A program made the position numbers and the translations under genes. A stretch of 64,000 bases of DNA. Origin: an uncultured Lachnospiraceae bacterium (GTDB taxonomy: Bacteria; Bacillota; Clostridia; Lachnospirales; Lachnospiraceae). A model generated the notes under the pieces. The model saw only the letters and a list, made by a program, of their open reading frames with translations, had not been told where the DNA came from and searched no databases. The stretch covers positions 32,633 through 96,632 of the forward strand of contig CATLGV010000014.1 of the NCBI GenBank assembly GCA_949948735.1. The letters are read 5' to 3'. Shown in pieces: positions 52,643 through 61,694 of this stretch (positions are counted from its first letter, which is position 1; each line of letters begins with the position of its first letter).

Positions 52643-54157
52643 TTAACAGACTAACGGCGGCCGGCCTTTTTTTGTCCTTTTTACGATTCGCCCGTACAGC
52701 TGCGCCAGCTCCAGCATGTGCGCCCCAAGCTCCCGGGTGCAGGCATCCTTCTCCATGCGCCACTCCCAGTTGCCGCCAAGCGTGGACGGCGTATTCATTC
52801 TTGCCTCCCCGCCAAGCTCCAGATAATCCTGCATCGGTATCACAGCGGTATCCGCAACGCTCGCCAGCGCAGCGCGGATGAGGCTTTTGCACATCTCGGC
52901 GTTTCTTGTTATTCCGAGGTATTTTCTCGCATACGCAAGATCCCTGCGCTTCATCGCCTTTATCCAGCCCAGCACGGTATCGTTGTCATGCGTGCCCGTA
53001 TATACGACGCAGTTTGTCGGATAATTGTGCGGCAGATAATCGTTTTCTTCTCTTGAGTCAAACGCAAACTGCAGGATCTTCATCCCGGGATATCCTGTCT
53101 TTTTGACAAGCTTAAGCACACTCGGGGTAAGAAAACCCAAATCCTCCGCGATAACCGCGCGATTCCCCAGTGTTTTCTTCATATGGGCAAAGAACTTATA
53201 CCCCGGCCCCTCGCGCCACTCGCCAAACTCGGCAGTCTCATCGCCGTACGGAATCGCCCAGTACGCGTCAAAGCCCCTGAAATGATCAATGCGTACAATA
53301 TCGTAAATTCTGAAACAGTATGCAAGGCGCCTCATCCACCATGCAAAGCCGGTCTCCTCATGGTATTCCCATTTATACAGCGGATTCCCCCACAGCTGTC
53401 CCGTCGCGGAAAACGCGTCCGGCGGGCAGCCCGCAACCGCGGTCGGCACATTCTCCTCATCCAGCTGAAACAGCTCCGGATTCGCCCAGGTATCCGCGCT
53501 GTCAAACGCAACGTAAATCGGGATGTCCCCTATGATGCTGATGCCCTTGCCATTGGCATATTCCTTGAGCGCCGTCCACTGTGTGGCAAACAGGTACTGC
53601 TGATAGCTGTAAAACGCGATTTCGTCCGCAAGCTTCTTCTCGTATTCCGCCATTGCCTGCGGCCTGCGCAGCCGGATATCCTCATCCCACTCGATCCATG
53701 AAATGCCGCCCAGCGAATCCTTAATCGCCATATACATAGCGTAATCCTTAAGCCACTGCCTGTTCTCCTCAACAAAGTCCGCATATTCCCTGTTCTGCGC
53801 AATATTCGACCGGTCAAAGGCCTTCCTGAGCAGCTTAAATCTCGTATTGTAGATTTTCTCATACTCGACCTTGTCCGTATCGGTCCCGTAATCTGCCGCC
53901 TCACACTCCTGCTCCGTGAGCAGCCCTTCCTCAATGAGGCTGTCAAGGCTGATGTAATAGGGACTTCCCGCGAAGGTCGAAAATGACTGATACGGCGAAT
54001 CGCCGTAGCCTGTCGGGCCAAGCGGCAAAATCTGCCACAGGGTCTGTCCTGCAGCCTCCAGAAAATCAACGAACGCATAGGCTTCTTTTGAAAAACCGCC
54101 GATTCCGAACCTTGACGGCAGACTGGACACCGGCATCAAAACACCACATCTCCTCAT
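52643..54157 (-). CDS. malQ: 4-alpha-glucanotransferase (amylomaltase)
   Basis: 504 residues from the ATG at 54157 (MRRCGVLMPVSSLPS), behind AAAGGAG; upstream in-frame starts to 54211 fall in the operator region. GH77 landmarks are present: IVRIDHFRGFDAYW (nucleophile Asp), VIAEDLG (acid/base Glu) and GTHDNDT (stabiliser Asp). It transfers maltosyl units between alpha-1,4-glucans in the cytoplasm. Confidence 0.96.
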   Translation of the reverse strand: MRRCGVLMPVSSLPSRFGIGGFSKEAYAFVDFLEAAGQTLWQILPLGPTGYGDSPYQSFSTFAGSPYYISLDSLIEEGLLTEQECEAADYGTDTDKVEYEKIYNTRFKLLRKAFDRSNIAQNREYADFVEENRQWLKDYAMYMAIKDSLGGISWIEWDEDIRLRRPQAMAEYEKKLADEIAFYSYQQYLFATQWTALKEYANGKGISIIGDIPIYVAFDSADTWANPELFQLDEENVPTAVAGCPPDAFSATGQLWGNPLYKWEYHEETGFAWWMRRLAYCFRIYDIVRIDHFRGFDAYWAIPYGDETAEFGEWREGPGYKFFAHMKKTLGNRAVIAEDLGFLTPSVLKLVKKTGYPGMKILQFAFDSREENDYLPHNYPTNCVVYTGTHDNDTVLGWIKAMKRRDLAYARKYLGITRNAEMCKSLIRAALASVADTAVIPMQDYLELGGEARMNTPSTLGGNWEWRMEKDACTRELGAHMLELAQLYGRIVKRTKKGRPPLVC

Positions 54158-54173
54158 AACTGTCTCCTTTACT

Positions 54174-54210
54174 TTCAAACGTTCTAAACAGGTCTCCGGT
54201 AACGTTTCCA
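54174..54210. promoter_or_regulatory. Two LacI-type operators upstream of malQ
   Basis: TTGGAAACGTTACCGG centred at 54203/54204 and TAGAACGTTTGAA centred at 54180/54181 share the core AACGTT and lie 23 bp apart, downstream of the -10, a repressing position. A CcpA cre match is also possible for the first. Confidence 0.65.
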
Positions 54211-54222
54211 ATAGATATTTTC

Positions 54223-54251
54223 ATGGTATCATCCCACCTCATTATTTGCAA
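54223..54251 (-). promoter_or_regulatory. malQ promoter
   Basis: Minus strand TTGCAA (54251-54246), 17-base spacer, TACCAT (54228-54223). Confidence 0.55.
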
Positions 54252-54307
54252 GACCCAAATCGTGCAAAAACGATTTTTGTCAAAAATGACTAAAGCGGCC
54301 GCAAAGC

Positions 54308-54338
54308 AACAGCGGAGGGCACACTGCCCTCCGCCGTT
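54308..54338 (-). terminator. Terminator of the DUF3829 lipoprotein gene
   Basis: A 14-bp stem (54308-54321 with 54325-54338, one mismatch), 3-base loop, then GCTTT on the minus strand. Confidence 0.7.
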
Positions 54339-54371
54339 ATTCGGTACTCAATAGCGCTCTGCCGCGCTTCA

Positions 54372-55463
54372 CTAATAAGAAATCATGCCGTTATAATCAT
54401 CGATCATCCGGGAAAGCCCCTCGTCAAAGGACGACAGGGAGCATTCTCCGCTGATGCCCGTCATCAGCATGTCCGAGTAGCTCAGCTCTTCCCCGTCCTT
54501 GACCTTTTGAAGCACCTCCGTGAGGGAGGTCTTCGTATCCTTCACATCACTGAGAAAAATGCTCCAATAGCCGGAATTATACGGAATCCCTTCCGCTGCG
54601 AGCTTGCTTTCATCCTTGCTGTACTCCAGCAGCGCCTCTACGTTCTCGACAAACTCATCGTACAGCGGCTGGATTTTCTCCAGATCCATGTCCAGGATGT
54701 TTTCGTCCCACACTTCCTGATTGTACAGCTCCTGCTCAATATCGTTGGCAAGATCGATTACCATATTCATCGCATAGAAGACCTCGTAGCCCTCCGCCTT
54801 CATCCGCTCCAAATCCTCCGCCGAACGCGCGTCGGCGACAGTATTCAGCTCCTCCATAAACGCATCCCCGGTATTAAAGTATTCCTCCAGAGAGCCCATC
54901 AGCGTCGCATGATACTCCCGCGCCCGCTCATAATCGTCGTCCAGATAGGACTTCATATCCGTATACTCTTCAATCTCATTCAGCGTCGCTATCACAATGC
55001 TGGCAGACGGATACATCTTCAGAAACGCCTCGTCCAGCGCATCCTTCTCGCTCTTGCCGCTCGCCATCTCATATGCGGAATCCAGATCCCTGATATCGTA
55101 CTCCGACAAAGAATAACAGGTGAAATAATCGTCATCCGCGTCCAGCAGCGTAAACTCCTCCTGCTCAATGTCCACATATTCAAAATAACGCTCCAGGGAG
55201 CTGTGCAGCCTGCCCACCATAAAATTGTTTACATTGACATAGGTGTTGTAAAGCTCCTGCTCCAGCTCCTCTGCCTCCTCCTCCGACAAACCGGGATCCG
55301 TGGAAGACTCCTCCTCCTCGGACTGCACCGCCAAAGACACCTCCGGCTCCCTGTCGTTGGAGACGCTTTTATCTCCCGAAGAAGGCAGGCCCTGACATGC
55401 CGTCATGGCGCATGCCGTAACCAGCGCTGCCAAAATAATGCCGCATTTCTTTTTCATTCTCAA
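54372..55463 (-). CDS. DUF3829 (YiiG-like) lipoprotein
   Basis: 363 residues. Signal peptide with lipobox MTAC (Cys near 23), an acidic linker rich in Glu/Ser (45-65), then an all-helical domain. The pattern NVNNFMVGRLHSSLERYFEY and later GLSRMIDDYNGMISY fits DUF3829/YiiG lipoproteins (family call from memory). Function unknown. A single-gene unit with its own terminator. Confidence 0.75.
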   Translation of the reverse strand: MRMKKKCGIILAALVTACAMTACQGLPSSGDKSVSNDREPEVSLAVQSEEEESSTDPGLSEEEAEELEQELYNTYVNVNNFMVGRLHSSLERYFEYVDIEQEEFTLLDADDDYFTCYSLSEYDIRDLDSAYEMASGKSEKDALDEAFLKMYPSASIVIATLNEIEEYTDMKSYLDDDYERAREYHATLMGSLEEYFNTGDAFMEELNTVADARSAEDLERMKAEGYEVFYAMNMVIDLANDIEQELYNQEVWDENILDMDLEKIQPLYDEFVENVEALLEYSKDESKLAAEGIPYNSGYWSIFLSDVKDTKTSLTEVLQKVKDGEELSYSDMLMTGISGECSLSSFDEGLSRMIDDYNGMISY

Positions 55464-55541
55464 TACCTCCTCGCTTTCTACACATAACGGTTTATTCTAT
55501 CACCTTTGCCGCCAAATGGCAATAGGCAGTATCCGAAAATA

Positions 55542-56354
55542 TCAGGGCTGCGCGGGCGCCGCGGTCCGCCCTTCATATATACCGCGTGTTATGTAATGCT
55601 GATACAGCGCGTCCTCGTCGTAGCCGAAGGCCTCCTTTAAGTCCGGATACCGGTTTGCGTATATAATCGGATTAAAGCCGTCCGCATCCGTAAAAAGCGA
55701 AATCATGCTGCTCTCCTGCGCCAGCCACGGATTGTTGACGTCCGCGTCCGTCGGATCCCATCCCCTGTATGGCGAATCCTCCGGTATCTTTACCGCCTCC
55801 GGCTTTCCAAGCAGGCCCGCCTCCTCGCTGTCGGAATATACGATTACCGTGGTTCCCGGCTTGCAGTTCTCATAGATCCACTTAGCGTCCTCCACAGACA
55901 GCCGGACACAGCCCAGAGACGCGCTCTCGCCCAGCTCGTTGTAGGCCTCCCACTCCAGCGTATCCGGAGAGGTTTTGGTATAGGGGACCGAATGAAACAG
56001 GATCTTCCTGTTAAAGCGCACCGCGTATCTTCCGTAGCTGTTGTCCACCATCTGCCGCCACTCATAATAATCGGAGGTTTTGAAAACGCCCTGCGGGGTA
56101 CCGTGCCCCGCTCTTCCGCAGGAGCAGGTCATGGCCCTGACCGGCGTCTGCACACCGTCCTCCCCCTGCTGCACAACGGTGACGCAGTTTAACGCTCTGT
56201 TGACATAAATGGTATAATCCGGTCTTGTATCGGCTGCCGGCTCCTCCGCCTGCGTCCCGGACTGCCGTGCCGCGTTCACGGTATCGGCTGTCCCGCCAAG
56301 CAGCAGCGCGCTCACGCATATAATAGAAATCATAGAAGCTCTGAATAGTCTCAT
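55542..56354 (-). CDS. L,D-transpeptidase (YkuD family), secreted
   Basis: 270 residues. Signal peptide (about 1-28), YkuD catalytic domain (about 48-180) starting YTIYVNRALNCVTVVQ, with His in LFHSVPY and the active Cys in SLGCVRLS (about 150). The C-terminal 85 residues after a Pro/Asp linker contain NPIIYANRYPDLKEAFGYDE, a short repeat-like module probably for wall or surface binding. The enzyme forms 3-3 cross-links or anchors proteins to peptidoglycan. Confidence 0.92.
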   Translation of the reverse strand: MRLFRASMISIICVSALLLGGTADTVNAARQSGTQAEEPAADTRPDYTIYVNRALNCVTVVQQGEDGVQTPVRAMTCSCGRAGHGTPQGVFKTSDYYEWRQMVDNSYGRYAVRFNRKILFHSVPYTKTSPDTLEWEAYNELGESASLGCVRLSVEDAKWIYENCKPGTTVIVYSDSEEAGLLGKPEAVKIPEDSPYRGWDPTDADVNNPWLAQESSMISLFTDADGFNPIIYANRYPDLKEAFGYDEDALYQHYITRGIYEGRTAAPAQP

Positions 56355-56608
56355 TTTAGATTCTGTTTCCTTTCGTCAATGCTGTTTCCTTCGGCAGCTT
56401 CTCTGCCGGACCAGCTTTTATTATATGTCCTTCCGGCCGTTTTTTCAAGGCTTTCTATATATCTTCAACTGGCAGGGACATGCCCGGCCCTTGTCAATCA
56501 AGGTTAAAGCATGTTATGATATTTTCAGACAGGCAGCGCCCTGTCAACGCGAAACGAGCGCCGGAAGGGGGAATGTTTCTTTATGACACGATATGTTATC
56601 GCTGCATA

Positions 56609-56651
56609 GCATGGGCTATCGCAGTTAATAGAAAATTGTTATAGCCAATGC
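56609..56651 (+). promoter_or_regulatory. Leader hairpin upstream of CD3324, with alternative pairing to the start codon
   Basis: GCATGGGCTAT (56609-56619) pairs with ATAGCCAATGC (56641-56651), one mismatch. The ten bases CATGGGCTAT recur at the gene start (56682-56691), so the 56641-56650 strand could pair with the initiation site instead. The remaining 230 bases back to the transpeptidase gene show no gene. Confidence 0.45.
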
Positions 56652-56682
56652 CGCTTGAGATTATATCATTCAGGAGGAAAAC

Positions 56683-56958
56683 ATGGGCTATGTGAGAGCA
56701 GAAGAGATTCTGCCTGTTGAAATTATCGAACTGATACAGCAGTATGTTGACGGAGAGAATATTTACATCCCGCGCAAGGCGGCGCATCGGCGGGCCTGGG
56801 GCACAGGTACGCAGATTAAGCAGGAGCTGTCCCTGCGCGACCGGCAAATCTGCAGCGATTATCTTGCGGGAAGCAGGACCACGGAGCTGGCCGGTAAATA
56901 TTACCTGTCCGAAAAAAGCATACAGCGTATCCTGAGAAAAGAACTGAGGAAGCAATGA
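56683..56958 (+). CDS. CD3324-family HTH protein
   Basis: 91 residues, GGAGG before the ATG. N-terminal MGYVRAEEILPVEIIELIQQ and YVDGENIYIPRK, then a C-terminal helix-turn-helix (SDYLAGSRTTELAGKYYLSE, KSIQRILRKEL) related to the Mor/CD3324 group. It likely binds DNA, but no target is known. Preceded by a leader with mutually exclusive hairpins and followed by a 30-bp palindromic terminator. Confidence 0.85.
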   Translation: MGYVRAEEILPVEIIELIQQYVDGENIYIPRKAAHRRAWGTGTQIKQELSLRDRQICSDYLAGSRTTELAGKYYLSEKSIQRILRKELRKQ

Positions 56959-56975
56959 CGCGTCATTGCTTCCTC
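56946..56975. terminator. 30-bp perfect palindrome between CD3324 and clpP
   Basis: GAGGAAGCAATGACG (56946-56960) followed directly by its exact complement (56961-56975). It contains the CD3324 stop codon and can serve both convergent genes. Confidence 0.65.
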
Positions 56976-57000
56976 TATCGTTTCCGGCAGACGCCTGCCG

Positions 57001-57591
57001 CTACCGGTTCGTAATAATTTTATCAATCAATCCAAAAGCCAGCGCCTCGTCCGCGGACAGATAATTGTCCCGCTCCGTTGCGGCGGCGATTTCCGCCTCC
57101 GTCTTTCCCGTATTCTCAGCCAATATCCGGTTCAGACGCCGTTTGCTTTTCTGAATGTGGTCGGACGCAATCCGAATGTCCGTCGCCTGACCCTGGATTC
57201 CGTTTCCGTGAATCGCCGGCTGGTGTATCATAATCTCCGCATTCGGAAGCGCCATGCGCTTGCCCTTCGTACCGCCCGCCAGCAGAAAAGCGCCGAAGCT
57301 GGCCGCTATCCCAAGACATATTGTTGAAATATCGCATTTGATATACCGCATCGTATCGTATATTGCAAAGCCCGCGGACACGGACCCGCCGGGACTGTTG
57401 ATATAAAGCTGAATATCCTTATCGGAGGCCTGCGCCTCCAGAAAGAGCAGCTGCGCGATAATCACCCCCGCCGAGCTGTCGCTGACCTCCTCCCCCAAAA
57501 ATACAATCCTTTCGGAAAGCAGGCGCGAATATATGTCGTAGCTTCGCTCGCCCCTGCTTGTCTGCTCCACCACGTAAGGCACCAGGCTCAT
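57001..57591 (-). CDS. clpP: ClpP-family serine protease subunit
   Basis: 196 residues. Catalytic Ser in [11 protein letters not shown], His in MIHQPAIHG and the late Asp region ([17 protein letters not shown]) are present, so it should be active. Its start shares ATGA with the stop of the AraC gene, an unusual partner; the common tig-clpP-clpX order is absent. It may therefore be a second, regulated ClpP. Confidence 0.93.
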   Translation of the reverse strand: MSLVPYVVEQTSRGERSYDIYSRLLSERIVFLGEEVSDSSAGVIIAQLLFLEAQASDKDIQLYINSPGGSVSAGFAIYDTMRYIKCDISTICLGIAASFGAFLLAGGTKGKRMALPNAEIMIHQPAIHGNGIQGQATDIRIASDHIQKSKRRLNRILAENTGKTEAEIAAATERDNYLSADEALAFGLIDKIITNR

Positions 57592-57926
57592 GCCGCCATC
57601 TCCTCTCCCTGTTTTCTGTATCCCTGCGGTGTGCGCCCATACACCGCGCGAAAAGCCTGCGTAAACGCCTGCTGCGAGCCATAGCCCGCCTCCAGCGCGA
57701 TTTCTATAATCGGCTGCTGCGTCCTCAGGAGCCTTTCGGCCGCTCTGTCCAGCCGCCGGTTCTGGATATATCTGTGCAGCGTCTCTCCCGTGTACTCCTT
57801 AAACGACCTTGCCACATAAAACTTAGAGTAATTCAGCGCCCGCGCGATCTTCTCCCAATCCAGCTCGCCGTCCAGGTTCCGCTCAATATAGGCAAGCGCC
57901 CTGCGGGCTGCCTTTTCCTTTCTCAT
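57588..57926 (-). CDS. AraC-type HTH regulator (DNA-binding domain only)
   Basis: 112 residues from the ATG at 57926 ([20 protein letters not shown]), behind GGGAGG. Both AraC helix-turn-helix halves are present ([38 protein letters not shown]) with the [13 protein letters not shown] ending. There is no sensor domain, as in SoxS/MarA. Translationally coupled to clpP. Confidence 0.92.
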   Translation of the reverse strand: MRKEKAARRALAYIERNLDGELDWEKIARALNYSKFYVARSFKEYTGETLHRYIQNRRLDRAAERLLRTQQPIIEIALEAGYGSQQAFTQAFRAVYGRTPQGYRKQGEEMAA

Positions 57927-58076
57927 AGGAATTCCTCCCTTCTTCTGCTTCATTGTAGCATGCCTCTTACACCCCGTCTTCATAAAAATTGCCCTTTTTT
58001 ACGGATTCCTGTTATTGTGCTCCTCTTAAGGGTATGCTATGATTAGCTGAAATAACGATTATCAGGAGGCTTTCTT

Positions 58077-58490
58077 ATGTGGCTATTATTCGCGTTCCTA
58101 TCCGCCGTATTTGCGGCGCTGACCTCTATTCTGGCTAAAATGGGCATCAGCGACGTCAACTCCAACCTCGCGACTGCAATCCGGACAACGGTCGTCCTGA
58201 TTCTGTCATGGGGTATCGTATTCCTCACCAATGCCCATACCGGTCTTGACGCAATCAGCCGGAAAAGCTGGATATTCTTAATCTTGTCCGGTCTTGCGAC
58301 CGGCGCCTCATGGCTCTGCTATTACAGGGCGCTGCAAATCGGGGATGTATCCAGGGTCGTGCCGATTGACAAGCTCAGCGTGGTTATCACGCTCATCCTC
58401 GCCTTCGTGCTCTTACACGAGACCTTTTCGGTCAAATCCTTTATCGGCTGCGTCCTTATCGGTGCCGGAACGCTGTTTATGGTGCTTTGA
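58077..58490 (+). CDS. Half-size EamA transporter
   Basis: 137 residues with four hydrophobic helices plus an extra short segment, i.e. a single EamA/DMT unit rather than the usual tandem pair. Signature: SILAKMGISDVNSNLATAIR near the N-terminus and VVPIDKLSVVITLILAFVLL. It probably works as a dimer; substrate unknown. ATG behind AGGAGG. Convergent with the DUF4367-type gene, 13 bases apart. Confidence 0.88.
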   Translation: MWLLFAFLSAVFAALTSILAKMGISDVNSNLATAIRTTVVLILSWGIVFLTNAHTGLDAISRKSWIFLILSGLATGASWLCYYRALQIGDVSRVVPIDKLSVVITLILAFVLLHETFSVKSFIGCVLIGAGTLFMVL

Positions 58491-58503
58491 CGCACGGTGG
58501 GCG

Positions 58504-59940
58504 TTATCGGCGGATATCCACATATCCGATTGCCATATCCTCCGGCGTAAGCTCATACGGCGTCCCGCCCGTATTCAGATTCAGATACAGATACGGCAAA
58601 TCCCGTTCCGGCACCACCCATGCCACATGAACGGTGACCGTCTCCCCCGCCTCGATACAGGGGATATAGTTCTTACCCTGCCTTGTACCCTCCACGTCAT
58701 AATAATACATTTCCAGATAATGAGCCGCACCGTTTATCTGCTCCTTATCCCACTGCGCCGTTTCGTCAGGCTGCGCCCCATCGTACAATACCGCCCTCCC
58801 GTCAGCCTCCGCAAGCTTCATCAGGCTGCAGAAAAACAGCACATCCGTCATTGTCTCACTGCCGGTATTGGTATATTCCAGGGTCGCACAGACCAGCTTC
58901 TGCGGCAGCTGCCTTGTCTCTACGATTTCTGCCAGCGCATCCGTCCCGTTTCCGCTTTTGATGTAAACTGCCTCGCACGGGAGAAGCGTTCCGTCCGCGT
59001 TCGTCTCCCTGGCCAGCTCCGCCCGCAAATCCGCATCCCGGGATAAATCAAGCATGCCAATATTATCCGTCACCTCCACCCGGGATACCTTCACGGTCAA
59101 CCCTTCCTTCAGCGGGAAGCCTTCCCCGACGGCATGCGTATTTTCAAGTGCTTCACTCAGAACCGCGTCATCGGCAGGCTCCTGTGTGTCTGCCTCCGTC
59201 ATCGCCGCAAGATACGCGCTCCACCGGAAACTGCTGATGCATTTCGCTTCTTCCCCCGCCTGCGCCGGCTTCAGGGTAATTCCCTCCGCAATCCGAACCG
59301 CTTCCTCCCGCGTCACGTCCGATGCTATAAACATCTCCAGCACATAGTGCAGATCCGGGTAAGCCACATATATCCGCTGGTTAAAGGAGATCTCGTCCTC
59401 AAACAGGCGTGAAAATTCCAGATAAACGCCGTCATATCCGTTTACCGTAATATCCTCCCGTGAGATAACATTTTCAAAGGACATTGCAAACTGATCGTCC
59501 CCGGTGTCCATCCCATACAGACAGATAGAAACGCCGCCCTGATACATGGCGTCCGCATAGCAATATTTCCCACTGTCATCTGCCTCAACCATTCCCTCCG
59601 GCAGATAGGAAACATCCATCTCAACCGGCAAAAGCTCCACCGGCGCCGCACCTTGCCCTTCTCCGGACGCCGTCTCCGTCCCCGCCGTACTCTTCTCTAT
59701 CCGGATATCTGCCCCATATTTGCTGTCAGCGCTGCTGCGCATCCGGTAAAGCGCGCCTGCAAACACGGTTGTTCCCAGCACCATCGCCGCTGCAACTGCG
59801 GCAGCCGCCGCCCTCTTTCCCATGCGGCTTTTACGCCGCGGCGCAACGGCCCGAAGCTGCTTTGCAACCTCGCGCTCTACCATCATGCGCATGTCCCGGG
59901 GCATTCCCGGAAAATCATCCTTCAGATTCTCTATTCTCAT
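58504..59940 (-). CDS. Probable anti-sigma factor, membrane protein with DUF4367-like extracellular region
   Basis: 478 residues from the ATG at 59940 (MRIENLKDDFPGMPRDM), behind GAGGAGCAGG. The cytoplasmic N-terminus (about 1-45) is short and charged, a membrane helix covers about 46-66, and the outside part contains a DUF4367-like domain (VSYLPEGMVEADDSGKYCYA to about 220) and a second beta domain. It starts 11 bases after the ECF sigma gene and is presumably its membrane-bound inhibitor. Confidence 0.75.
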   Translation of the reverse strand: MRIENLKDDFPGMPRDMRMMVEREVAKQLRAVAPRRKSRMGKRAAAAAVAAAMVLGTTVFAGALYRMRSSADSKYGADIRIEKSTAGTETASGEGQGAAPVELLPVEMDVSYLPEGMVEADDSGKYCYADAMYQGGVSICLYGMDTGDDQFAMSFENVISREDITVNGYDGVYLEFSRLFEDEISFNQRIYVAYPDLHYVLEMFIASDVTREEAVRIAEGITLKPAQAGEEAKCISSFRWSAYLAAMTEADTQEPADDAVLSEALENTHAVGEGFPLKEGLTVKVSRVEVTDNIGMLDLSRDADLRAELARETNADGTLLPCEAVYIKSGNGTDALAEIVETRQLPQKLVCATLEYTNTGSETMTDVLFFCSLMKLAEADGRAVLYDGAQPDETAQWDKEQINGAAHYLEMYYYDVEGTRQGKNYIPCIEAGETVTVHVAWVVPERDLPYLYLNLNTGGTPYELTPEDMAIGYVDIRR

Positions 59941-59951
59941 AATCCTGCTCC

Positions 59952-60422
59952 TCACTCTGCCGCCTCAAGCTCGCATTTGAGCATTGCGCGCGCCCGTGCC
60001 AAACGGCTCTTCACCGCACTCTCCGTCACCTTTACAAGACCCGCAATCTCTTTTACGCTGTAGCCTTCCATATAATAGAGCGTAACGCAGAGTCTTGTCT
60101 CTCCGGGCAGACGCTCCAGCGCTTCATAGAGATCTGAATAATCCGCCCGTTCCTCCGCCGGCTCTGTCTGCGCAAGGTTCTCCAGCGGCACAAGCCGCTT
60201 CTCCCTGCGCAGAATGGCATAGCACTCATTGATTACAATTCTTGTCAGCCATGTTCTGGCATATGTATCCTGGCGCAGCGTATGAAGGCCGGAAAAAGCC
60301 TTCACGATTGCCTCCTGTATCGCATCCGCGCAGTCCGCGTCACTGCAAAGCAGCGTTTTTGCCACACGGTACATCATATCCTCCGATGCGATAATCAACT
60401 GTCCTAATTGTTCCTTTTTCAT
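59952..60422 (-). CDS. ECF-type RNA polymerase sigma factor
   Basis: 156 residues from the ATG at 60422 (MKKEQLGQLI), behind AAAGGAAG; an in-frame start at 60515 is rejected. Region 2 (CADAIQEAIVKAFSGLHTLR) and region 4 (MEGYSVKEIAGLVKVTESAV, KSRLARARAML) are clear. Typical sigma-70 family SigV/SigW size. It forms a pair with the downstream membrane protein; the signal is likely envelope stress. Confidence 0.93.
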   Translation of the reverse strand: MKKEQLGQLIIASEDMMYRVAKTLLCSDADCADAIQEAIVKAFSGLHTLRQDTYARTWLTRIVINECYAILRREKRLVPLENLAQTEPAEERADYSDLYEALERLPGETRLCVTLYYMEGYSVKEIAGLVKVTESAVKSRLARARAMLKCELEAAE

Positions 60423-60568
60423 TGCTTCCTTTCTGCCGGCTTTTGTTCTGTTCCATCGCGCGAATTGCATCACAGCGTGTTGCTGCTTACATGGATTAGA
60501 TGCACGGGCAGGCAAAATGGTCGCAGGGATTCAAAACTTTTTAAGCAGGAAAACGCAATCCGGATATC

Positions 60569-61444
60569 CTACAAGTCCCAGAGGCTCAGCTGGGAAAAGC
60601 GCTCCTTTTCCTCCATGGTCGACAAATAATCAAATATCTGCGCGTTGTCATGCATCAAGCCGCCGCTGGCGCATTTATCGCGAAAAAGCCGCATCAGGGC
60701 GGCATTATCCGGGCTTGCCAGCTCATACCGGCCGCCGTAGGCTTGTATATAGCGCTCCTTCATCCCGGGAAACAGCCGGTCAAGCTGACTGTAAAAGTAT
60801 TCCCGGCTGCCCTCCCGCAGCGTCATTCCCATGCCAAAGCAGATGATACCACGGACCTGCGCCTGCATACATAAATCCAGAATGCCGGAAATATTTTCCC
60901 TGGTATCGTTGAGAAACGGCAGAATCGGAGACAGCCACACCACCGTCGGTATCCCGGCGTCACGCAGTATCTTTAACGTCTCAAAACGTTCCCTTGTCGT
61001 ACTCACATTCGGCTCGAGCTTTCTGCACAGCGCTTCGTCACAGGTGGTCAGCGTCATCTGCACGACGCATTTCGCCTTCTCGTTGATGCGCTGTAGCAGG
61101 TCGATATCCCGCAGAATGCGGTTGGACTTCGTGATCACCGTAAAGCCAAAGCCATAGGCTTCAATCAGCGTCAGCGCCTTTCGGACATGCTCAAGCTCCA
61201 GCTCCGGCGGAATATACGGATCCGTCATGGAGCCTGTCCCGATCATGCACCGCCTGCGCTTATGACGCAGCGCGGTCTCAAGCAGCTCAATCGCGTTTTC
61301 CTTGACCTCGATATCCTCAAAGTCATGCTCCATATGATAGCATTTGCTTCTGGAATCACAATAAATGCAGCCGTGCAGACAGCCGCGGTAAAGATTCATG
61401 CCGTTTTTTGCCGATAATATCCCCTTTGCCTGAACATAATGCAT
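60569..61444 (-). CDS. Radical SAM protein, spore photoproduct lyase-like (SPL) family
   Basis: 291 residues from the ATG at 61444 (MHYVQAKGILSAKNGMNLYR), behind AGGAG. The iron-sulphur motif is GCLHGCIYC (CxxxCxxC), followed by GTGSMTDPYIPPE and a TIM-barrel-like core. This Rv2578c-type group is distinct from true spore photoproduct lyase, and its substrate is unknown. A single-gene unit. Confidence 0.9.
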   Translation of the reverse strand: MHYVQAKGILSAKNGMNLYRGCLHGCIYCDSRSKCYHMEHDFEDIEVKENAIELLETALRHKRRRCMIGTGSMTDPYIPPELELEHVRKALTLIEAYGFGFTVITKSNRILRDIDLLQRINEKAKCVVQMTLTTCDEALCRKLEPNVSTTRERFETLKILRDAGIPTVVWLSPILPFLNDTRENISGILDLCMQAQVRGIICFGMGMTLREGSREYFYSQLDRLFPGMKERYIQAYGGRYELASPDNAALMRLFRDKCASGGLMHDNAQIFDYLSTMEEKERFSQLSLWDL

Positions 61445-61580
61445 TGCCGTTTCTCCTGTTCCTGTTTTTTCCGTAAAGTAAGGCTCTCTTTGACAAGATA
61501 CCACATTCGCCGCTTCATTTCCACCTTCTGTTTACAAGGCGCGTGCAGGCAAAGCCGTATTGCAATCCGGCCTCCCGTGT

Positions 61581-61657
61581 TATAAAATGTACATTATTAC
61601 AGAGGTACAAGAGGAGAAAGCGGGCTTTGTGGCTGCACACTGCCTGCCGTAAGCCCG
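61581..61657 (+). promoter_or_regulatory. Leader and possible operator of mazG-MATE
   Basis: A -10-like TATAAA (61581-61586) is followed by TGTAC-N12-GTACA (61588-61609) and a leader hairpin CGGGCTT/AAGCCCG (61621-61627 with 61651-61657). Confidence 0.35.
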
Positions 61658-61694
61658 GTTATGTGCAAAAACCGGCGCAGAAAAGGAGAAGATT

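Noticed and set aside
61389..61417. TAAA-N17-GCCGATAA on the plus strand, sigma-D-like
   Set aside because: The spacer is too long (17 against 14-16), it lies inside the radical SAM gene on the antisense strand, and the next plus gene is 280 bases away.
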